A stretch of DNA of 64,000 bases, from assembly GCF_014197755.1 (NCBI RefSeq), contig NZ_JACIGE010000001.1:310001-374000 (forward strand). Direction: 5' to 3'. This DNA comes from Rhodocyclus tenuis (lineage in GTDB: Bacteria > Pseudomonadota > Gammaproteobacteria > Burkholderiales > Rhodocyclaceae). This document shows positions 34,751 through 50,547 of this stretch, piece after piece. Below the pieces are notes generated by a model, which worked only from the letters and a program-made list of their open reading frames with translations, was not told the origin of the DNA and searched no databases. The position numbers and the translations under genes are program-made. Positions within the stretch are counted from its first letter, which is position 1. Every line of letters starts with the position of its first letter.

Positions 34751-36598
34751 CTACTCCACCGTCACCGACTTCGCCAGATTCCGCGGCTTGTCCACGTCGG
34801 TGCCGCGCACCAGCGCCACGTGATAGGAGAGCAGTTGCAGCGGCACGACGTGCAGCAGCGGTGAGAGCGAGCCGTAGTGCTCGGGCAGGCGCAGGATGTG
34901 CACGCCTTCCGATTCGCTGATTTCACTGTCGGCGTCGGCGAAGACGTAGAGTTCGCCGCCGCGCGCGCGCACTTCCTGCAGGTTCGACTTGAGCTTTTCC
35001 AGCAGCGTGTCGTTCGGCGCCACGGCGACCACCGGCATGTTGCGGTCGACCAGCGCCAGTGGGCCGTGCTTGAGTTCGCCGGCCGGGTAGCCTTCGGCGT
35101 GGATGTACGAGATTTCCTTGAGTTTCAGCGCGCCTTCGAGGGCGATCGGGTAGTGTCGGCCGCGGCCGAGGAAGAGCGCGTGCTGCTTGTCGGAGAAGCG
35201 TTCGGCCCAGGCCTTGATTTCCGGCTCCAGCTCAAGCACGCGGGCAACGGCGGCGGGCAGGTGGCGCAGCGCCTGCAGCGCATTGGCTTCGCGCACGGCG
35301 TCGAGACGGCCGAGGCGCGTGGCCAGCGCCAGCGTCAGCAGGTAGAGCGCGGCAAGCTGCGTGGTGAAAGCCTTGGTCGAGGCGACGCCGATCTCGGGGC
35401 CGGCGCGGGTGATGAAGCGCAGCGCCGTTTCGCGCACCAGCGACGATTCGGGCGCGTTGCAGATCGCCAGCGAGTGCGCCATGCCGAGGTTTTTGGCGTG
35501 CTGCAGCGCGGCCAGCGTGTCGGCGGTTTCGCCCGACTGCGAGATGGTGACGACCAGCGTGTGCGGGTTGGCGACCGATTCGCGGTAACGGTATTCGCTG
35601 GCGATTTCGACTACGCAGGGCACGCCGGCGATGGCTTCGAGCCAGTAGCGGGCAACCAGACCGGCGTGGTAGCTGGTGCCGCAGGCGATGATCAGCACCC
35701 GATTGACGTCGGCAAAGATCGCTTCGGCGTTGGCGCCGAACAGGCCCGGCTGCACGCTGCGCGCGCCTTCGAGCATTTCCAGCGTCGCCGACAGCGCTGC
35801 CGGCTGCTCGAAGATTTCCTTCTGCATGTAGTGGCGGTACTGGCCGAGTTCGATGGCGTCGGCCGAGAGTTGCGATTCAAACACCGGCCGCTCGACCGGC
35901 GTGCCGTCGACGCGCGTGATGCGGTAGCCGCTGCGCGTGATCTCGGCGCAGTCGCCGTTTTCCAGGCAGACCATGCGCCGCGTCACCTGCAGCAGCGCCG
36001 AGGCGTCGGAGCCGGCAAAGTAGCCGTCGATGGCGCCGTCGGCGCCTTCCGAAACGCCGAGCAGCAAGGGCGAGCCTTCGCGCGCGACGACGATGCGCTC
36101 CGGCTCGGCTTCGCGCAGCACGGCCAGCGCGTAGGCACCCTGCACGCGCGAGATCGCCGCGCGCACGGCGTCGAAGAAGTCGGCACCGGTTTTCAGCTCG
36201 TGCGCGATGAGGTGAGCGACCACTTCGGTGTCGGTGTCGGAGGTGAATACGTAGCCGGCGGCGGTCAGCTCGGCGCGCAGTGCCTCGTGGTTTTCGATGA
36301 TGCCGTTGTGCACCACCGCGAGGCCGCCCGAGACGTGCGGGTGCGCGTTGCGTTCGCAGGGCGCGCCGTGCGTGGCCCAGCGCGTGTGCGCAATGCCGCT
36401 GTTGCCGGCGGCGGCGGTGGCTTCCACCTGCGCCGCCAGTTCGGCAACGCGGCCGACGGCGCGCAGGCGCAGCAGCCCGGATTCATTGACCAGCGCCAGG
36501 CCGGCCGAGTCGTAGCCGCGGTATTCGAGCTTGCGCAGGCCTTCGATGAGGACGGAGACGATATTGCGGTCGGCGACCGCGGCAACGATGCCACACAT
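34751..36598 (-). CDS. glmS: Glutamine--fructose-6-phosphate aminotransferase (isomerising)
   Basis: GlmS makes glucosamine-6-phosphate from fructose-6-phosphate and glutamine, the first step to UDP-GlcNAc for peptidoglycan and lipopolysaccharide. The 615 residues begin [10 protein letters not shown], exposing nucleophile Cys after Met removal. An N-terminal class II glutaminase (about 1-240) with HTRWATHG is followed by two SIS sugar-isomerase domains and the invariant end [11 protein letters not shown]. glmU lies 80 bases upstream on the same strand, a pathway pair. No glmS ribozyme is expected or seen in this lineage. The gene is next to a low-GC island that ends about 180 bases downstream of its stop. 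Confidence 0.98.
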   Translation of the reverse strand: MCGIVAAVADRNIVSVLIEGLRKLEYRGYDSAGLALVNESGLLRLRAVGRVAELAAQVEATAAAGNSGIAHTRWATHGAPCERNAHPHVSGGLAVVHNGIIENHEALRAELTAAGYVFTSDTDTEVVAHLIAHELKTGADFFDAVRAAISRVQGAYALAVLREAEPERIVVAREGSPLLLGVSEGADGAIDGYFAGSDASALLQVTRRMVCLENGDCAEITRSGYRITRVDGTPVERPVFESQLSADAIELGQYRHYMQKEIFEQPAALSATLEMLEGARSVQPGLFGANAEAIFADVNRVLIIACGTSYHAGLVARYWLEAIAGVPCVVEIASEYRYRESVANPHTLVVTISQSGETADTLAALQHAKNLGMAHSLAICNAPESSLVRETALRFITRAGPEIGVASTKAFTTQLAALYLLTLALATRLGRLDAVREANALQALRHLPAAVARVLELEPEIKAWAERFSDKQHALFLGRGRHYPIALEGALKLKEISYIHAEGYPAGELKHGPLALVDRNMPVVAVAPNDTLLEKLKSNLQEVRARGGELYVFADADSEISESEGVHILRLPEHYGSLSPLLHVVPLQLLSYHVALVRGTDVDKPRNLAKSVTVE

Positions 36599-36678
36599 GA
36601 ATGAACTCGCTTTCGGTCAGGCGATTGACGCTTCGACGCAGCCGGCGGTGGCCAGTACGCCGCGGAATTGGGGTCGGC

Positions 36679-38055
36679 TCAGTCTTTCTTCGGCTTCTTG
36701 GTCGGGCGCTGCCAGCCGGGGATGGTGGTCTGGCGGGCGCGCGAGACGGTCAGCGCGTCGGGCGGCGCGTCGCGCGTCAGCGTGGTGCCGGCGCCGAGCG
36801 TGGCGCCGCGGCCGACGGTGACCGGCGCTACCAGCTGCGTGTCAGAACCGATGAAGGCGTCGTCCTCGATGGTCGTCAGGTGCTTGTTGGCGCCGTCGTA
36901 GTTGCAGGTGATCGTGCCGGCGCCGATGTTCACCCGGCTGCCGATCACCGCATCGCCAACGTAGGCGAGGTGGTTGGCCTTCGAATGCGCGGCGACGCGT
37001 GCGTTCTTGAGCTCGACGAAATTGCCGACATGCACGTCGGCGCCAAGCTCGGTGCCGGGGCGCAGGCGGGCAAACGGTCCGATCACGTTGTCCGGGCCGA
37101 CGATGGCGTTCTCGATGTGCGAAAAAGCTGCCAGGCGCGCGCCGGCGCCGATGCGCGCGTTCTTCAGCACGCAGTTGGGGCCGATCTCGGCGGCTTCGTC
37201 GATGCTCACTTCGCCTTCGAAGACGCAGTTCACGTCGATGAACACGTCGCGCCCGCAAACGAGCTCGCCGCGCACGTCGATGCGCGCCGGGTCGGCGAGG
37301 CGAACGCCCTGCTCCATCAGCCGCTCGGCGATGCGCCGCTGGACGACGCGTTCGAGTTCGGCGAGCTGCACCTTGCTGTTCACACCGGCGGTTTCCCACG
37401 CGTCGCTGACCGTTGCCGTGCGCACCGGCACGCCGTCGGCGACGGCCAGCGCCACCAGATCGGTAAGGTAGTACTCACCTTGCGCATTGTCGTTCGACAG
37501 CCGGCCGAGCCAGCCGGCGAGCTGCTGCGTCGGCAGCACCATGATGCCGGTGTTGATTTCGCGGATGGCGCGCTGCGTGGGCGTAGCGTCCTTCTGCTCG
37601 ACGATGGCCTGCACGGCGCCCGCAGCGTCGCGCACGATGCGCCCGTAGCCGGTCGGGTCGGCAAGCTCGGCGGTGAGCAGGCCGACGCCGTCGCCAGAGG
37701 CGTGCAGCAGATTGCGCAGCGTTGCGGCGCTGGTCAGCGGTACGTCGCCGTAGAGCACCAGCGTGCTGCCGGCGGTCGGGCTGTCGTCGCCCAGATGCGG
37801 CAGCGCCTGCTGTACGGCGTGGCCGGTGCCGAGCTGCGGTTCCTGCAGCGCCCAGGCGAGGTCGGGCGCGTCGAGCGCCGAACGCACGGCGTCGCCGCCG
37901 TGACCGTAAACGATGCACAGGCGCTGCGGCGCCAGGCTGCGCGCGGTAGCGATGACGTGAGCGAGCAACGCGCGCCCGGCCAGCGGCTGCAGCACCTTGG
38001 GCAAAGCGGAGTGCATGCGCTTGCCCTGACCGGCAGCGAGGATGACGATGTTCAT
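36679..38055 (-). CDS. glmU: Bifunctional GlmU (GlcN-1-P acetyltransferase / UDP-GlcNAc pyrophosphorylase)
   Basis: GlmU acetylates glucosamine-1-phosphate and then couples it to UTP. ATG 38055 ([14 protein letters not shown]) is chosen as it aligns with the family start and gives 458 residues, the usual size; the frame is open 12 codons further. The N-terminal pyrophosphorylase has the LAAGQGKRM loop and YGDVPL. The C-terminal left-handed beta-helix shows hexapeptide repeats ([16 protein letters not shown] and similar) and the acetyl-CoA-site segment [14 protein letters not shown], in the slightly shorter local wording [15 protein letters not shown]. It lies upstream of glmS on the same strand, probably co-transcribed. 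Confidence 0.97.
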   Translation of the reverse strand: MNIVILAAGQGKRMHSALPKVLQPLAGRALLAHVIATARSLAPQRLCIVYGHGGDAVRSALDAPDLAWALQEPQLGTGHAVQQALPHLGDDSPTAGSTLVLYGDVPLTSAATLRNLLHASGDGVGLLTAELADPTGYGRIVRDAAGAVQAIVEQKDATPTQRAIREINTGIMVLPTQQLAGWLGRLSNDNAQGEYYLTDLVALAVADGVPVRTATVSDAWETAGVNSKVQLAELERVVQRRIAERLMEQGVRLADPARIDVRGELVCGRDVFIDVNCVFEGEVSIDEAAEIGPNCVLKNARIGAGARLAAFSHIENAIVGPDNVIGPFARLRPGTELGADVHVGNFVELKNARVAAHSKANHLAYVGDAVIGSRVNIGAGTITCNYDGANKHLTTIEDDAFIGSDTQLVAPVTVGRGATLGAGTTLTRDAPPDALTVSRARQTTIPGWQRPTKKPKKD

Positions 38056-38157
38056 GAGGGGATCGTTCAAGAAGAGGCGCGTTGGCGGCAAACGGGCGAA
38101 TGCTGCCGGAAACGCCGGGGTATCACATGGAAAAATATCACACCGAGATGACGCCGA

Positions 38158-38919
38158 TCAGCGCTCGTCCTGACCCGAAAGGATCTCGTCGAGCAGCTGT
38201 TTGCCTTTCGGCGAGACGTACCAGTGCAGGACGTTGCGGTCGTTGATGCGCGTTTCGAGGATGCCGCAGGCTTTCAGCGCAACCAGCCGGGCGCCGACCA
38301 GTTCGCGGCCGAGGCCGGTCTTTTCGGTGAGGCCGGCGAGGTTGCCGTAGATGGTCGCCTCTTCGGCGATGGCACGCACGATCTCGATGTCGTTGTACGA
38401 CAGCGCGTCCTTCTCGGCGTCTTTTGCCGCCTGCCTTTCGGCGGCCTCAGCCTGCTCGCGCGTGGCGGCTTCGGCAGCGGCTTCTTCCTGACGGCGTTCG
38501 ATACGGTCGATGCGCTCGATTTCGGGCTGGATTTCGGCGACCTGCCGCTTCATCTGTTCGACCTGGCCGAGCAGGCGCAGCGCAACGTTCTCGAACAGCC
38601 GGCGCGAGGCGACGACGTAGAGCAGGCAGAAGCCGCCAAAGACGAACAGCTCGACCGGCCGCGTACGCGAGGCTTCGATCAGGTTGCTCGAAATCATGTT
38701 GAGGAAGAGCGGTACGGTCAGCGCGGCAACAACGCCGAGAACGCTGTAGCGCATGACGTCGCGCAGGTCGCGCGAGGCGGCGCGTTCGCTGAGGAAGTAG
38801 TTGGCAACGCCGGCGAGCGCGCCGGCGGCAACCATGACCAGCAGGATGAGCAGCAGATGGCTGTCGAGTGCGCCATCGCTCGCTGCCAGTTGCAGCGATT
38901 TCTGCAGTTCAGGATTCAT
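38158..38919 (-). CDS. YEATS-associated three-transmembrane (YLATT-like) protein with C-terminal winged helix
   Basis: The 253 residues have three N-terminal membrane helices: about 20-42 (LLLILLVMVAAGALAGVANYF), 58-78 and 90-108. A charged coiled coil (about 115-170, rich in Glu, Ala, Arg) follows, then a small C-terminal helix-turn-helix-like domain (IVRAIAEEATIYGNLAGLTEKTG..ELVGARLVALKACGIL). This architecture matches proteins annotated as YEATS-associated helix-containing. The family has been linked by comparative genomics to membrane-based conflict or signalling systems, but no function is shown. It stands alone between glmU and gltD, with a 102-base gap to glmU. Assignment rests on recognition of pattern only. 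Confidence 0.6.
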   Translation of the reverse strand: MNPELQKSLQLAASDGALDSHLLLILLVMVAAGALAGVANYFLSERAASRDLRDVMRYSVLGVVAALTVPLFLNMISSNLIEASRTRPVELFVFGGFCLLYVVASRRLFENVALRLLGQVEQMKRQVAEIQPEIERIDRIERRQEEAAAEAATREQAEAAERQAAKDAEKDALSYNDIEIVRAIAEEATIYGNLAGLTEKTGLGRELVGARLVALKACGILETRINDRNVLHWYVSPKGKQLLDEILSGQDER

Positions 38920-39066
38920 CGCATCATCCCCCCGGATTCAGACGCTACTATGCCATAGCGCTGTCGCCGACCCAAGGCGGAAGCAGAGACACGACTCGCG
39001 GCAACGCAGGCACGTCGCCGCGGGCGTGGCCGCCGCCGGTCCGGCTGGCGACGGCCGCTGGCAGCA

Positions 39067-40508
39067 TCAGCGCGGCAGCTTGCTGCTGCCGGTCAGGAAG
39101 GCGTCGACTTCACGCGCGCACTGACGACCTTCGCGGATCGCCCAGACGACGAGCGATTGACCGCGACGCATGTCGCCGGCAGCAAATACCTTGGGAACGC
39201 TGGTGGCGTAGGCACCTGCGCCGTCGGTCTTGGCGCGCACGGCACCGCGCGCGTCGAGGGCGACGCCGAGTTGCTCGAGCAGACCGGCCTTCACCGGCGC
39301 GACGAAGCCCATGGCGAGCAGCACGAGATCGGCTTCGATCTCGAAATCGCTGCCGGCGATCGGCGTCGGCACACCGCCAACCAGTTCGACGCGGGCGAGG
39401 CGCAGCGCGCGCACGCGGCCATTTTCGCCAAGCACTTCCTGCGTGGCGACGGCGAACTCGCGCTGGCAGCCTTCCTCGTGCGAGGTCGAGGTGCGCAGCT
39501 TGAGCGGCCAGTACGGCCAGGTCATCGACTTGTTTTCCTGCTCGGGCGGTTGCGGCATCAGTTCGAGCTGAACGACCGACTTGGCACCCTGGCGGTTGCT
39601 GGTGCCGACGCAGTCGGAACCGGTGTCGCCGCCGCCGATCACCACCACCTTCTTGCCGGTGGCGAGGATCTGGCCGGGAACGCTATCGCCGGCGACAAGC
39701 TTGTTCTGCTGGCCGAGGAATTCCATGGCGAAATGCACGCCGCCGAGCTCGCGGCCGGGAACGGACAGGTCGCGCGGCTTTTCGGCACCGCCGGCGAGAA
39801 CGACGGCGTCGAACTCGGCGGTCAGCGTCGCCGCGGCGATGCCATTGGCGCCTTCGCCACCGATGTGCGCGTTGGTGCGGAATTCGACACCTTCAGCCTG
39901 CATCTGCGCGACGCGGCGGTCGATGTTCGACTTGTCGAACTTGAAGTCGGGAATGCCGTAACGCAGCAGGCCGCCGACGCGGTCGTTCTTCTCGAAGACG
40001 ACAACATCGTGGCCGGCACGCGCCAGCTGCTGCGCCGCAGCCAGACCGGCCGGGCCGGAGCCGACGACGGCAACACGCTTGCCGGTCTTGACGGCAGCCG
40101 GTTGCGGAACGATCCAGCCGTTCTCCCAGCCCTTGTCGACGATGAAGTGCTCAATCGACTTGATGCCGACGGCCGACGAGTTGATGTTCAGCGTGCACGC
40201 CGCTTCGCACGGTGCCGGGCAGATGCGGCCGGTGAAATCCGGGAAGTTGTTGGTCGAGTGCAGCACCGTCAGCGCCGTATGCCAGTCGCCGCGATAAACG
40301 AGATCGTTCCAGTCGGGAATGATGTTGTTCACCGGACAGCCGCTGGTGCAGAAGGGGATGCCGCAGTCCATGCAGCGCGCACCCTGCGTCTTCGAATCGG
40401 CGTCGGAAAGGTGCTCGGTGAACTCGCGGTAGTGCTTCAGACGGCTGGCCACCGGCTCGGCGGTTTCGCTCAGGCGTTGAAACTCGAGAAACCCGGTCGG
40501 CTTGCCCA

Positions 40509-40509
<1 letters not shown>
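39067..40509 (-). CDS. gltD: Glutamate synthase (NADPH) small subunit
   Basis: GltD passes electrons from NADPH to the large subunit for glutamate synthesis from glutamine and 2-oxoglutarate. The start is ATG 40509 ([10 protein letters not shown]), which overlaps the gltB stop as TAATG and has GGAGG in the end of gltB; this gives 480 residues, the family size. Cluster Cys patterns are CMDCGIPFC...GCPVNN and CPAPCEAAC. The FAD motif is [14 protein letters not shown], the NADPH motif [13 protein letters not shown], and the closing motif [17 protein letters not shown]. It is the true biosynthetic paralog of the GltD-like half of the hydrogenase fusion at 8820-10826, a useful comparison. Confidence 0.97.
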
Positions 40510-45110
<4,601 letters not shown>

Positions 45111-45239
45111 CCCCTGCTGCTCGGGCAATGCCCCTCCGGGTTGTTCCCCGACTGCAACCAAATCCTTCACGCTCGAATCCTCACAAGACAAGCCGCGGCG
45201 CGCGGTCGCCCCGCTCTGCCGAAGGGCGCGCCAAACGTC

Positions 45240-45264
45240 AAAAAAGCCGGCGGATTGCCGGCTT
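45240..45264 (-). terminator. Rho-independent terminator between dgt and gltB
   Basis: Read on the minus strand, an 8-bp GC-rich stem AAGCCGGC / GCCGGCTT (45257-45264 with 45244-45251) encloses a 5-base loop and runs into six T residues (45240-45245). It lies about 160 bases after the dgt stop and before gltB, so it should end the pil-aro-dgt transcript. Confidence 0.85.
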
Positions 45265-45420
45265 GCGAAAAATGGGGGCGACTGCGGAATATACGCTGAA
45301 AGTGTAGGGTCTTCAAGATTGCAGAAGGCGCCAGATCGCCCCGGACAAGGCGCTTGCGCCCCCGCTGCAACACTTGGCGCGGCAAGGACTCGGCACTCGC
45401 CGACGGCGCCCGGCCGAGGC

Positions 45421-46590
45421 TCAGATTTCGCCGACGGCGAACAGGCGGCGATGTTCCTTCATCGCGTAGCGGTCGGTCATGCCGGCGATGTAGTCGGCGA
45501 CGGCGCGCGGCCGGTCGCCGTCGGGCGGCGAACGATAGCGCGGCGGCATCAGGCGAGGATCGTCGATGAAGGCAGCAAACAGCTCGCCGATGATGCGCTG
45601 CGCCTTGGTCGTCATGCGCAGCACCTGATAGTGGCGGTACAGCTCGTCGCGCAAAAAGTGTTTCATCTCGCGCTGCAATGCATGAACCGCCGGCGAGAAG
45701 GCGACCAGCGGCGCCGCCCGGCGCACCGCGTCGACCGACGGCGGCTGCACGCGGGCGAGGTTTTCGGCGGTGGTGGCAACGAGATCGCAGACCAGCGTGT
45801 TGATCATGCGGCGCACCGTCTCATGCACCAGACGGCGCCCGGCGAGACCGGGATAGAGCGCGCGCACCTCGGCGACGTGGCGTCCGAACAGGCCGACATG
45901 CTCGAGCTGTTCGAGCGTGATCAGCCCCGAGCGCAGGCCATCGTCGACGTCGTGGTTGTTGTAGGCGATCTCGTCGGCGAGATTGCAGATCTGCGCTTCC
46001 AACGTCGGCTGGCCACCGGCGAGGAAGCGCTCGCCGACATCGCCGAGCAGGCGCGCGTTGGCCAGCGAGCAGTGCTTGACGATGCCTTCGCGCGTCTCGA
46101 AGGTGAGGTTGAGTCCGTCGAAGGCGGCGTAGTGCTCTTCGAGCACGTCGACGGTACGCAGGCTCTGCAGATTGTGCTCGAAGCCGCCGTAGTCGCGCAT
46201 GCAGGCGTTGAGTGCGTCCTGACCGGCGTGACCGAAGGGCGTGTGGCCAAGGTCGTGCGCCAGCGCGATGGCTTCGGCGAGGTCCTCGTTGGCGCCGAGC
46301 GCGCGCGCGATGCCGCGCGCGATCTGTGCGACCTCGATGCTGTGCGTCAGACGCGTGCGGAAGAGATCGCCTTCATGATTGACGAAGACCTGCGTCTTGT
46401 ATTCGAGGCGGCGAAAGGCGGTCGAATGCACGATGCGGTCGCGGTCGCGCTGGAACTGGCTGCGCCCGGCGGGTGGCGCTTCGGCATGGCGACGGCCGCG
46501 CGTCTGCTCGGCGCGGGCGGCCCATGGCGCCAGCGCCGGCGGATGCACCGGCAGGCTGGCAAGATCGGGGAAAGCGGGCAACTCAATCAT
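45421..46590 (-). CDS. dgt: Deoxyguanosinetriphosphate triphosphohydrolase-like HD protein
   Basis: This HD-domain enzyme hydrolyses dNTPs to nucleoside and tripolyphosphate. The 389 residues show the metal-binding HD pattern: [19 protein letters not shown], then [19 protein letters not shown], and a distal Asp in [15 protein letters not shown]. The segment [22 protein letters not shown] is typical of the dGTPase-like group. The gene is the last of the aroK-aroB-dgt run and lies 19 bases after aroB. This arrangement is common in betaproteobacteria. The length of 389 matches the dGTPase-like family (type 2) rather than the 505-residue E. coli Dgt, so substrate preference may be broader. Confidence 0.94.
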   Translation of the reverse strand: MIELPAFPDLASLPVHPPALAPWAARAEQTRGRRHAEAPPAGRSQFQRDRDRIVHSTAFRRLEYKTQVFVNHEGDLFRTRLTHSIEVAQIARGIARALGANEDLAEAIALAHDLGHTPFGHAGQDALNACMRDYGGFEHNLQSLRTVDVLEEHYAAFDGLNLTFETREGIVKHCSLANARLLGDVGERFLAGGQPTLEAQICNLADEIAYNNHDVDDGLRSGLITLEQLEHVGLFGRHVAEVRALYPGLAGRRLVHETVRRMINTLVCDLVATTAENLARVQPPSVDAVRRAAPLVAFSPAVHALQREMKHFLRDELYRHYQVLRMTTKAQRIIGELFAAFIDDPRLMPPRYRSPPDGDRPRAVADYIAGMTDRYAMKEHRRLFAVGEI

Positions 46591-46609
46591 GACGGTCGCC
46601 TCCAGCAGA

Positions 46610-47698
46610 TCATTCGGCGCGGCAGCGCGCCGCGATGGCGGCGGCGATATCGGCCGCCGGCGCCGCAGAACTCAGCACCGCTTCGCCGGCGCTGCGCAGC
46701 AGCACCAGACGCAGCTTGCCGTCCTGCACCTTCTTGTCGTGCGCCATCAGTTCAAGGTAACGCTCGACGCCGAGCGCCGGCCCCTGCACCGGCAGGCCAC
46801 AGCGAACGAACAGCGCTTCGATGCGCTCGACCGCGGCGGAGTCGATCCAGCCGAGGCGCCGCGACAGCTCGGCGGCCATCAGCATGCCGACGGCGATCGC
46901 CTCGCCGTGCAGCCAGACACCGTAGCCGCAGCCGGTTTCGATGGCGTGGCCGAAAGTGTGACCCAGGTTGAGCAGCGCGCGTTCGCCGCTTTCGCGCTCG
47001 TCAGCGGCGACGACCTCGGCCTTGTTGCGGCACGAACGGACGATCGCCTCGGCCAGCGCCTGCGGCTCGCGCGCCAGCAGCGCGTCGGTATTGGCCTCGA
47101 GCCAGGCGAGGAAGGCCGGATCGCGGATCAGCCCGTACTTGATCACTTCGGCGAGCCCCGAGCGGAACTCGCGCAGCGGCAGCGTCGCCAGCGTGTCGGT
47201 ATCGGCGAGCACCAGCTGCGGCTGGTGAAAGGCGCCGATCATGTTCTTGCCGAGCGGATGGTTGATCGCCGTCTTGCCGCCGACCGAGGAGTCGACCTGC
47301 GCCAGCAGCGTCGTCGGCGCCTGGATGAAAGGAACGCCGCGCTGGTAGCAGGCCGCGGCAAAGCCGGTGATGTCGCCGATGACGCCACCGCCGAGCGCGA
47401 TCAGCGTCGTCGAGCGCTCGCAGCGATTGGCGAGCAGCGCGTCGAAAATGCGGTTGAGCGTTGGCCAGTCCTTGTATTCCTCGCCGTCGGGCAGGATCAC
47501 GTCGAGCGTGTCGATGCCGGCGGCAGTGAGCGGCGCTTTCAGCTTGGCCAGATGCAGCGGCGCGACCGTTTCGTTGCTGACGATGACGGCGCGCGGCTGC
47601 GCCAGCGCACCGGCGATCAGGTCGGCACGCGCCAGCGCGCCGGCGCCGACGACGATCGGGTAGCTGCGCTCAGCGAGATCGAGATTCAGAGTTTGCAT
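46610..47698 (-). CDS. aroB: 3-dehydroquinate synthase
   Basis: AroB converts DAHP to 3-dehydroquinate, the second step of the shikimate pathway, using NAD and a divalent metal. The 362 residues match the family length and carry the NAD-binding [20 protein letters not shown] stretch, the [20 protein letters not shown] region, and the metal site with Glu in [14 protein letters not shown] and His in [12 protein letters not shown] and [10 protein letters not shown]. It overlaps the 3' end of aroK by 13 bases, the widespread proteobacterial aroK-aroB arrangement, so translation is coupled. Confidence 0.98.
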   Translation of the reverse strand: MQTLNLDLAERSYPIVVGAGALARADLIAGALAQPRAVIVSNETVAPLHLAKLKAPLTAAGIDTLDVILPDGEEYKDWPTLNRIFDALLANRCERSTTLIALGGGVIGDITGFAAACYQRGVPFIQAPTTLLAQVDSSVGGKTAINHPLGKNMIGAFHQPQLVLADTDTLATLPLREFRSGLAEVIKYGLIRDPAFLAWLEANTDALLAREPQALAEAIVRSCRNKAEVVAADERESGERALLNLGHTFGHAIETGCGYGVWLHGEAIAVGMLMAAELSRRLGWIDSAAVERIEALFVRCGLPVQGPALGVERYLELMAHDKKVQDGKLRLVLLRSAGEAVLSSAAPAADIAAAIAARCRAE

Positions 47699-48225
47699 CG
47701 GACGGCGGCCTCCCTGGCCAGCAACTGGGTGATCGACTGTGCGTTGCCGCGGCCGCCATCGACGATCAGGTCGGCAACTTCGCGATAAAGCGGATCGCGT
47801 TCGGCAAACAGCGTTTCGAGCCGCGCCAGCGGATCGGCAACGCGCAACAGCGGCCGGTTGCGGTCCTGGCGTGTGCGCTCGTGCAGCACACGCGGCGGCA
47901 CGCGCAGGTAAACAACGAAACCTCCGGTACGCAGGCGCTCGCGGTTCTCGGGCAGAAGTACGGCACCGCCGCCGGTGGCGACGACCAGACCGTGCTCGCG
48001 CGTCAGCTCGGCGATGACCAGCGCCTCGCGCCGGCGAAAACCGGCTTCGCCCTCGATCTCGAAAATGGTCGGAATGCTGACGCCGGTTCGCGCCTCGATT
48101 TCGTGGTCGGAGTCGACACAGCGATAGCCGATGCGGCGCGACAGCGCGCGCGCGACCGTCGTCTTGCCGGCACCCATCAGACCGACGAGATAGATGTTGG
48201 GGGGATTGAGGACACTGTTAGGCAC
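47686..48225 (-). CDS. aroK: Shikimate kinase
   Basis: AroK phosphorylates shikimate at the 3-hydroxyl using ATP. The 179 residues have the P-loop [13 protein letters not shown], the shikimate-binding Asp in [11 protein letters not shown], the [13 protein letters not shown] segment, and GGGAVL with the following RTGGFVVYL strand. The lid carries RPLL. The gene overlaps aroB by 13 bases and follows pilQ at a distance of 216 bases. Length and motifs are normal. Confidence 0.97.
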   Translation of the reverse strand: MPNSVLNPPNIYLVGLMGAGKTTVARALSRRIGYRCVDSDHEIEARTGVSIPTIFEIEGEAGFRRREALVIAELTREHGLVVATGGGAVLLPENRERLRTGGFVVYLRVPPRVLHERTRQDRNRPLLRVADPLARLETLFAERDPLYREVADLIVDGGRGNAQSITQLLAREAAVRCKL

Positions 48226-48441
48226 GGCGGCATTCTAGCGTAAGGACCGTGCCGGCGAGCGGGATCGCAACTGCAACGGAAAATGACGACGGCTTGCGCG
48301 CGGCGGGCGATCACGGCGCTCGCCGCGCGCAAGCAGGCGCGCTGGCAACGCCGCCTGAGCGGCCCGCCCCGATCAGGCAATCGCGAAATTGTCCGGAGTC
48401 CGGCGCGCGGAGGCGGCAGATGCCTGCGGGCCGGCGCCGGC

Positions 48442-50547
48442 TTAGCGGACGTTCAGCGTTTCGGTGACGATGCGCGGCGTGATGAAGATCAGCAGCTCGC
48501 TCTTGTCGTCGATCTTCTCGTTGTTGCGGAAGAAGAAGCCGATGTAGGGCAGATCACCGAGGAAGGGAATGCGGTTGGTCGTGTCCTTGGTTTCCTGCGT
48601 GTAGATGCCGCCGATGACAACAGTGCCGCCGTTCTCGACCAGCACTTCGGTGCTGACGTGCTTGGTGTCGATGGCAACGCCCGAGCCGGTGGTGATCTTG
48701 GTATTCGGCGTGTCCTTCTTAACGTCGAGGCTCATCGTGATCTTGCCGTCGGGCGTGATCTGCGGCTTGACCTTCAGCGACAGGTTGGCCTTGCGGAAAG
48801 AGACGCTGGTGGCGCCGGAGCTGGTCGCCTGCTGGTAGGGGATTTCGACGCCCTGCTCGATCAGCGCCTCGACCTGGTTGGCCGTCATCACGCGCGGACT
48901 GGAAATCACCTTGCCGCGACCATCGGCTTCAAGCGCCGAGATTTCGGTATTGAGGAAAGCGGTCTTGGCAGCGTTGAAGAGAATGAACGAGAAGGCGCCG
49001 GCGGTTCCTGAGCGCGGCGTGGCGGGGAGATTGACGCCATAGGTGCTGGAGAAATCGGGCTTGGTCGCAATCTGGCCGGTGTAATAGCCCGTCGCCGACA
49101 GACTGCCGCCAACCGAGACACCCGTGTTTCTGCCACCGCCGTTCATATCGTTGTAGCCGAGACGCACGCCGATATTCTTGCTGAAGGTATCCGAGGCTTC
49201 GACGATGCGCGCTTCGATCAGCACCTGCCGCACCGGCAGATCGACCTTGGCAATCAGCTGACGGACGTCGTCGAGGCGACTCGGCGTGTCCTGCACGAAA
49301 AGGATGTTGGTACGCGTATCGACGACGGCGCTGCCGCGCTTCGAGAGCAGGCGCTGGTTGGCTTCGGTGAGCAGTTTCTGCACCGCGTCGGCCTTCTGGT
49401 AATTGAGCTGGAAAGCCTCGTTGCGCAACGGCTCGAGGTCGCCGATCTGCAGACGCGATTCGAATTCGAGCTTTTCCTTGGTGGCAATTTCCTCGCGCGG
49501 CGCGATGAGCACGACGTTGCCGTTCTTGCGCATGTCGAGGCCCTTCTGCTGCAGGATGATGTCGAGCGCCTGATCCCAGGGCACATCCTTGAGGATCAGC
49601 GTGATCGAGCCGCCGACCGAGTCGCTGACGACCATGTTCAGGCCGGTGAATTCACCGATCACCTGCAGCAGGCGGCGCACATCGACGTTCTGGAAATTGA
49701 GCGACAGCTTCTCGCCCTGATAACCGCCGCGCGTTCCCTGAACGAGCTTGTTCGGGTTCTCGATGATCGGTTTGACCTCGATCACGAACTGGTTGTCCGA
49801 CTGGTAGGCGTTGTATTCCCAGAGCCCCTTCGGCTGGATCGTCATGCGCGCGTTCGAACCCTGCTGAAGGACGCTGTACGCCAGCACCGGCGTCGCGAAA
49901 TCGGTGACATCGGTGCGCTTGCGCAGCGTTTCCGGCAGGCTCAGGCGGACAAAATCGACAACAAGATTCGGGCCCTGCTGACGGATGTCGATACTGGCAC
50001 TGGGATCGGAAAGGTCGACGGTGATGCGCGCCTCGCCCTCGGCGCCGCGGCGGAAGTTGATGTCGCGGATGCTGTTGCTGACCTTCGACGGACGCGCCTC
50101 GGCAAAGTGCGTGACGGTCTGCGTCTCGGTATCGGGCTTGGCGCTCGGCGTCAGCGCCAGCAACAGGCCGCCGTCCTCGAGCGTCGCGGTGTAGGACATC
50201 ATCCGGCCAAGATTGAGCACCAGCCGTGTGCGCCCATCGACCTGCAGGATATTGGCGCTGCGCAGGTCGCCTTCGTTGAAGTTCTGCAAACTGCGCCCGA
50301 GACCGTTGGCGGTGTCTGGGAAATCGAAGGCGATGCGCGGCGGCCGGGCGACGCTGAAACTCGCGGGTACGGCGCTGAGCGGCTTGCGGAAGGCAAGCTT
50401 GACGTTGAGCACGCCGCCCTGCTGCGCGACGTTCATCGATTCGATCGCATTGCCGGGTGCGGCGCTGGCAGCGCTGTCCTGGGCCTGCGCGTTGGCGAAC
50501 AGGCAGGCGCTCGCGAGCGCCAGCAGGAAGTGTTGTAGACGCTTCAC
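48442..50547 (-). CDS. pilQ: Type IV pilus secretin PilQ
   Basis: PilQ forms the outer-membrane channel through which type IV pili extend. The 701 residues start with a signal peptide (MKRLQHFLLALASACLFANAQA). One or two AMIN domains (about 35-240) that bind peptidoglycan follow, then an STN/N0 domain (LSLNFQNVDVRRLLQVIGEFTG), an N1 domain and the secretin domain, ending with GELPYIGFFFRNN-like text (FLGDLPYIGFFFRNNEKIDD) and a final strand LLIFITPRIV. It is the last gene of pilMNOPQ, overlapping pilP by 4 bases. It probably needs a PilW/PilF pilotin encoded elsewhere. Confidence 0.97.
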   Translation of the reverse strand: MKRLQHFLLALASACLFANAQAQDSAASAAPGNAIESMNVAQQGGVLNVKLAFRKPLSAVPASFSVARPPRIAFDFPDTANGLGRSLQNFNEGDLRSANILQVDGRTRLVLNLGRMMSYTATLEDGGLLLALTPSAKPDTETQTVTHFAEARPSKVSNSIRDINFRRGAEGEARITVDLSDPSASIDIRQQGPNLVVDFVRLSLPETLRKRTDVTDFATPVLAYSVLQQGSNARMTIQPKGLWEYNAYQSDNQFVIEVKPIIENPNKLVQGTRGGYQGEKLSLNFQNVDVRRLLQVIGEFTGLNMVVSDSVGGSITLILKDVPWDQALDIILQQKGLDMRKNGNVVLIAPREEIATKEKLEFESRLQIGDLEPLRNEAFQLNYQKADAVQKLLTEANQRLLSKRGSAVVDTRTNILFVQDTPSRLDDVRQLIAKVDLPVRQVLIEARIVEASDTFSKNIGVRLGYNDMNGGGRNTGVSVGGSLSATGYYTGQIATKPDFSSTYGVNLPATPRSGTAGAFSFILFNAAKTAFLNTEISALEADGRGKVISSPRVMTANQVEALIEQGVEIPYQQATSSGATSVSFRKANLSLKVKPQITPDGKITMSLDVKKDTPNTKITTGSGVAIDTKHVSTEVLVENGGTVVIGGIYTQETKDTTNRIPFLGDLPYIGFFFRNNEKIDDKSELLIFITPRIVTETLNVR

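Noticed and set aside
36599-36678. glmS ribozyme upstream of glmS
   Set aside because: The gap to glmU is only 80 bases, the expected folded core is not seen, and this ribozyme is typical of Gram-positive bacteria.
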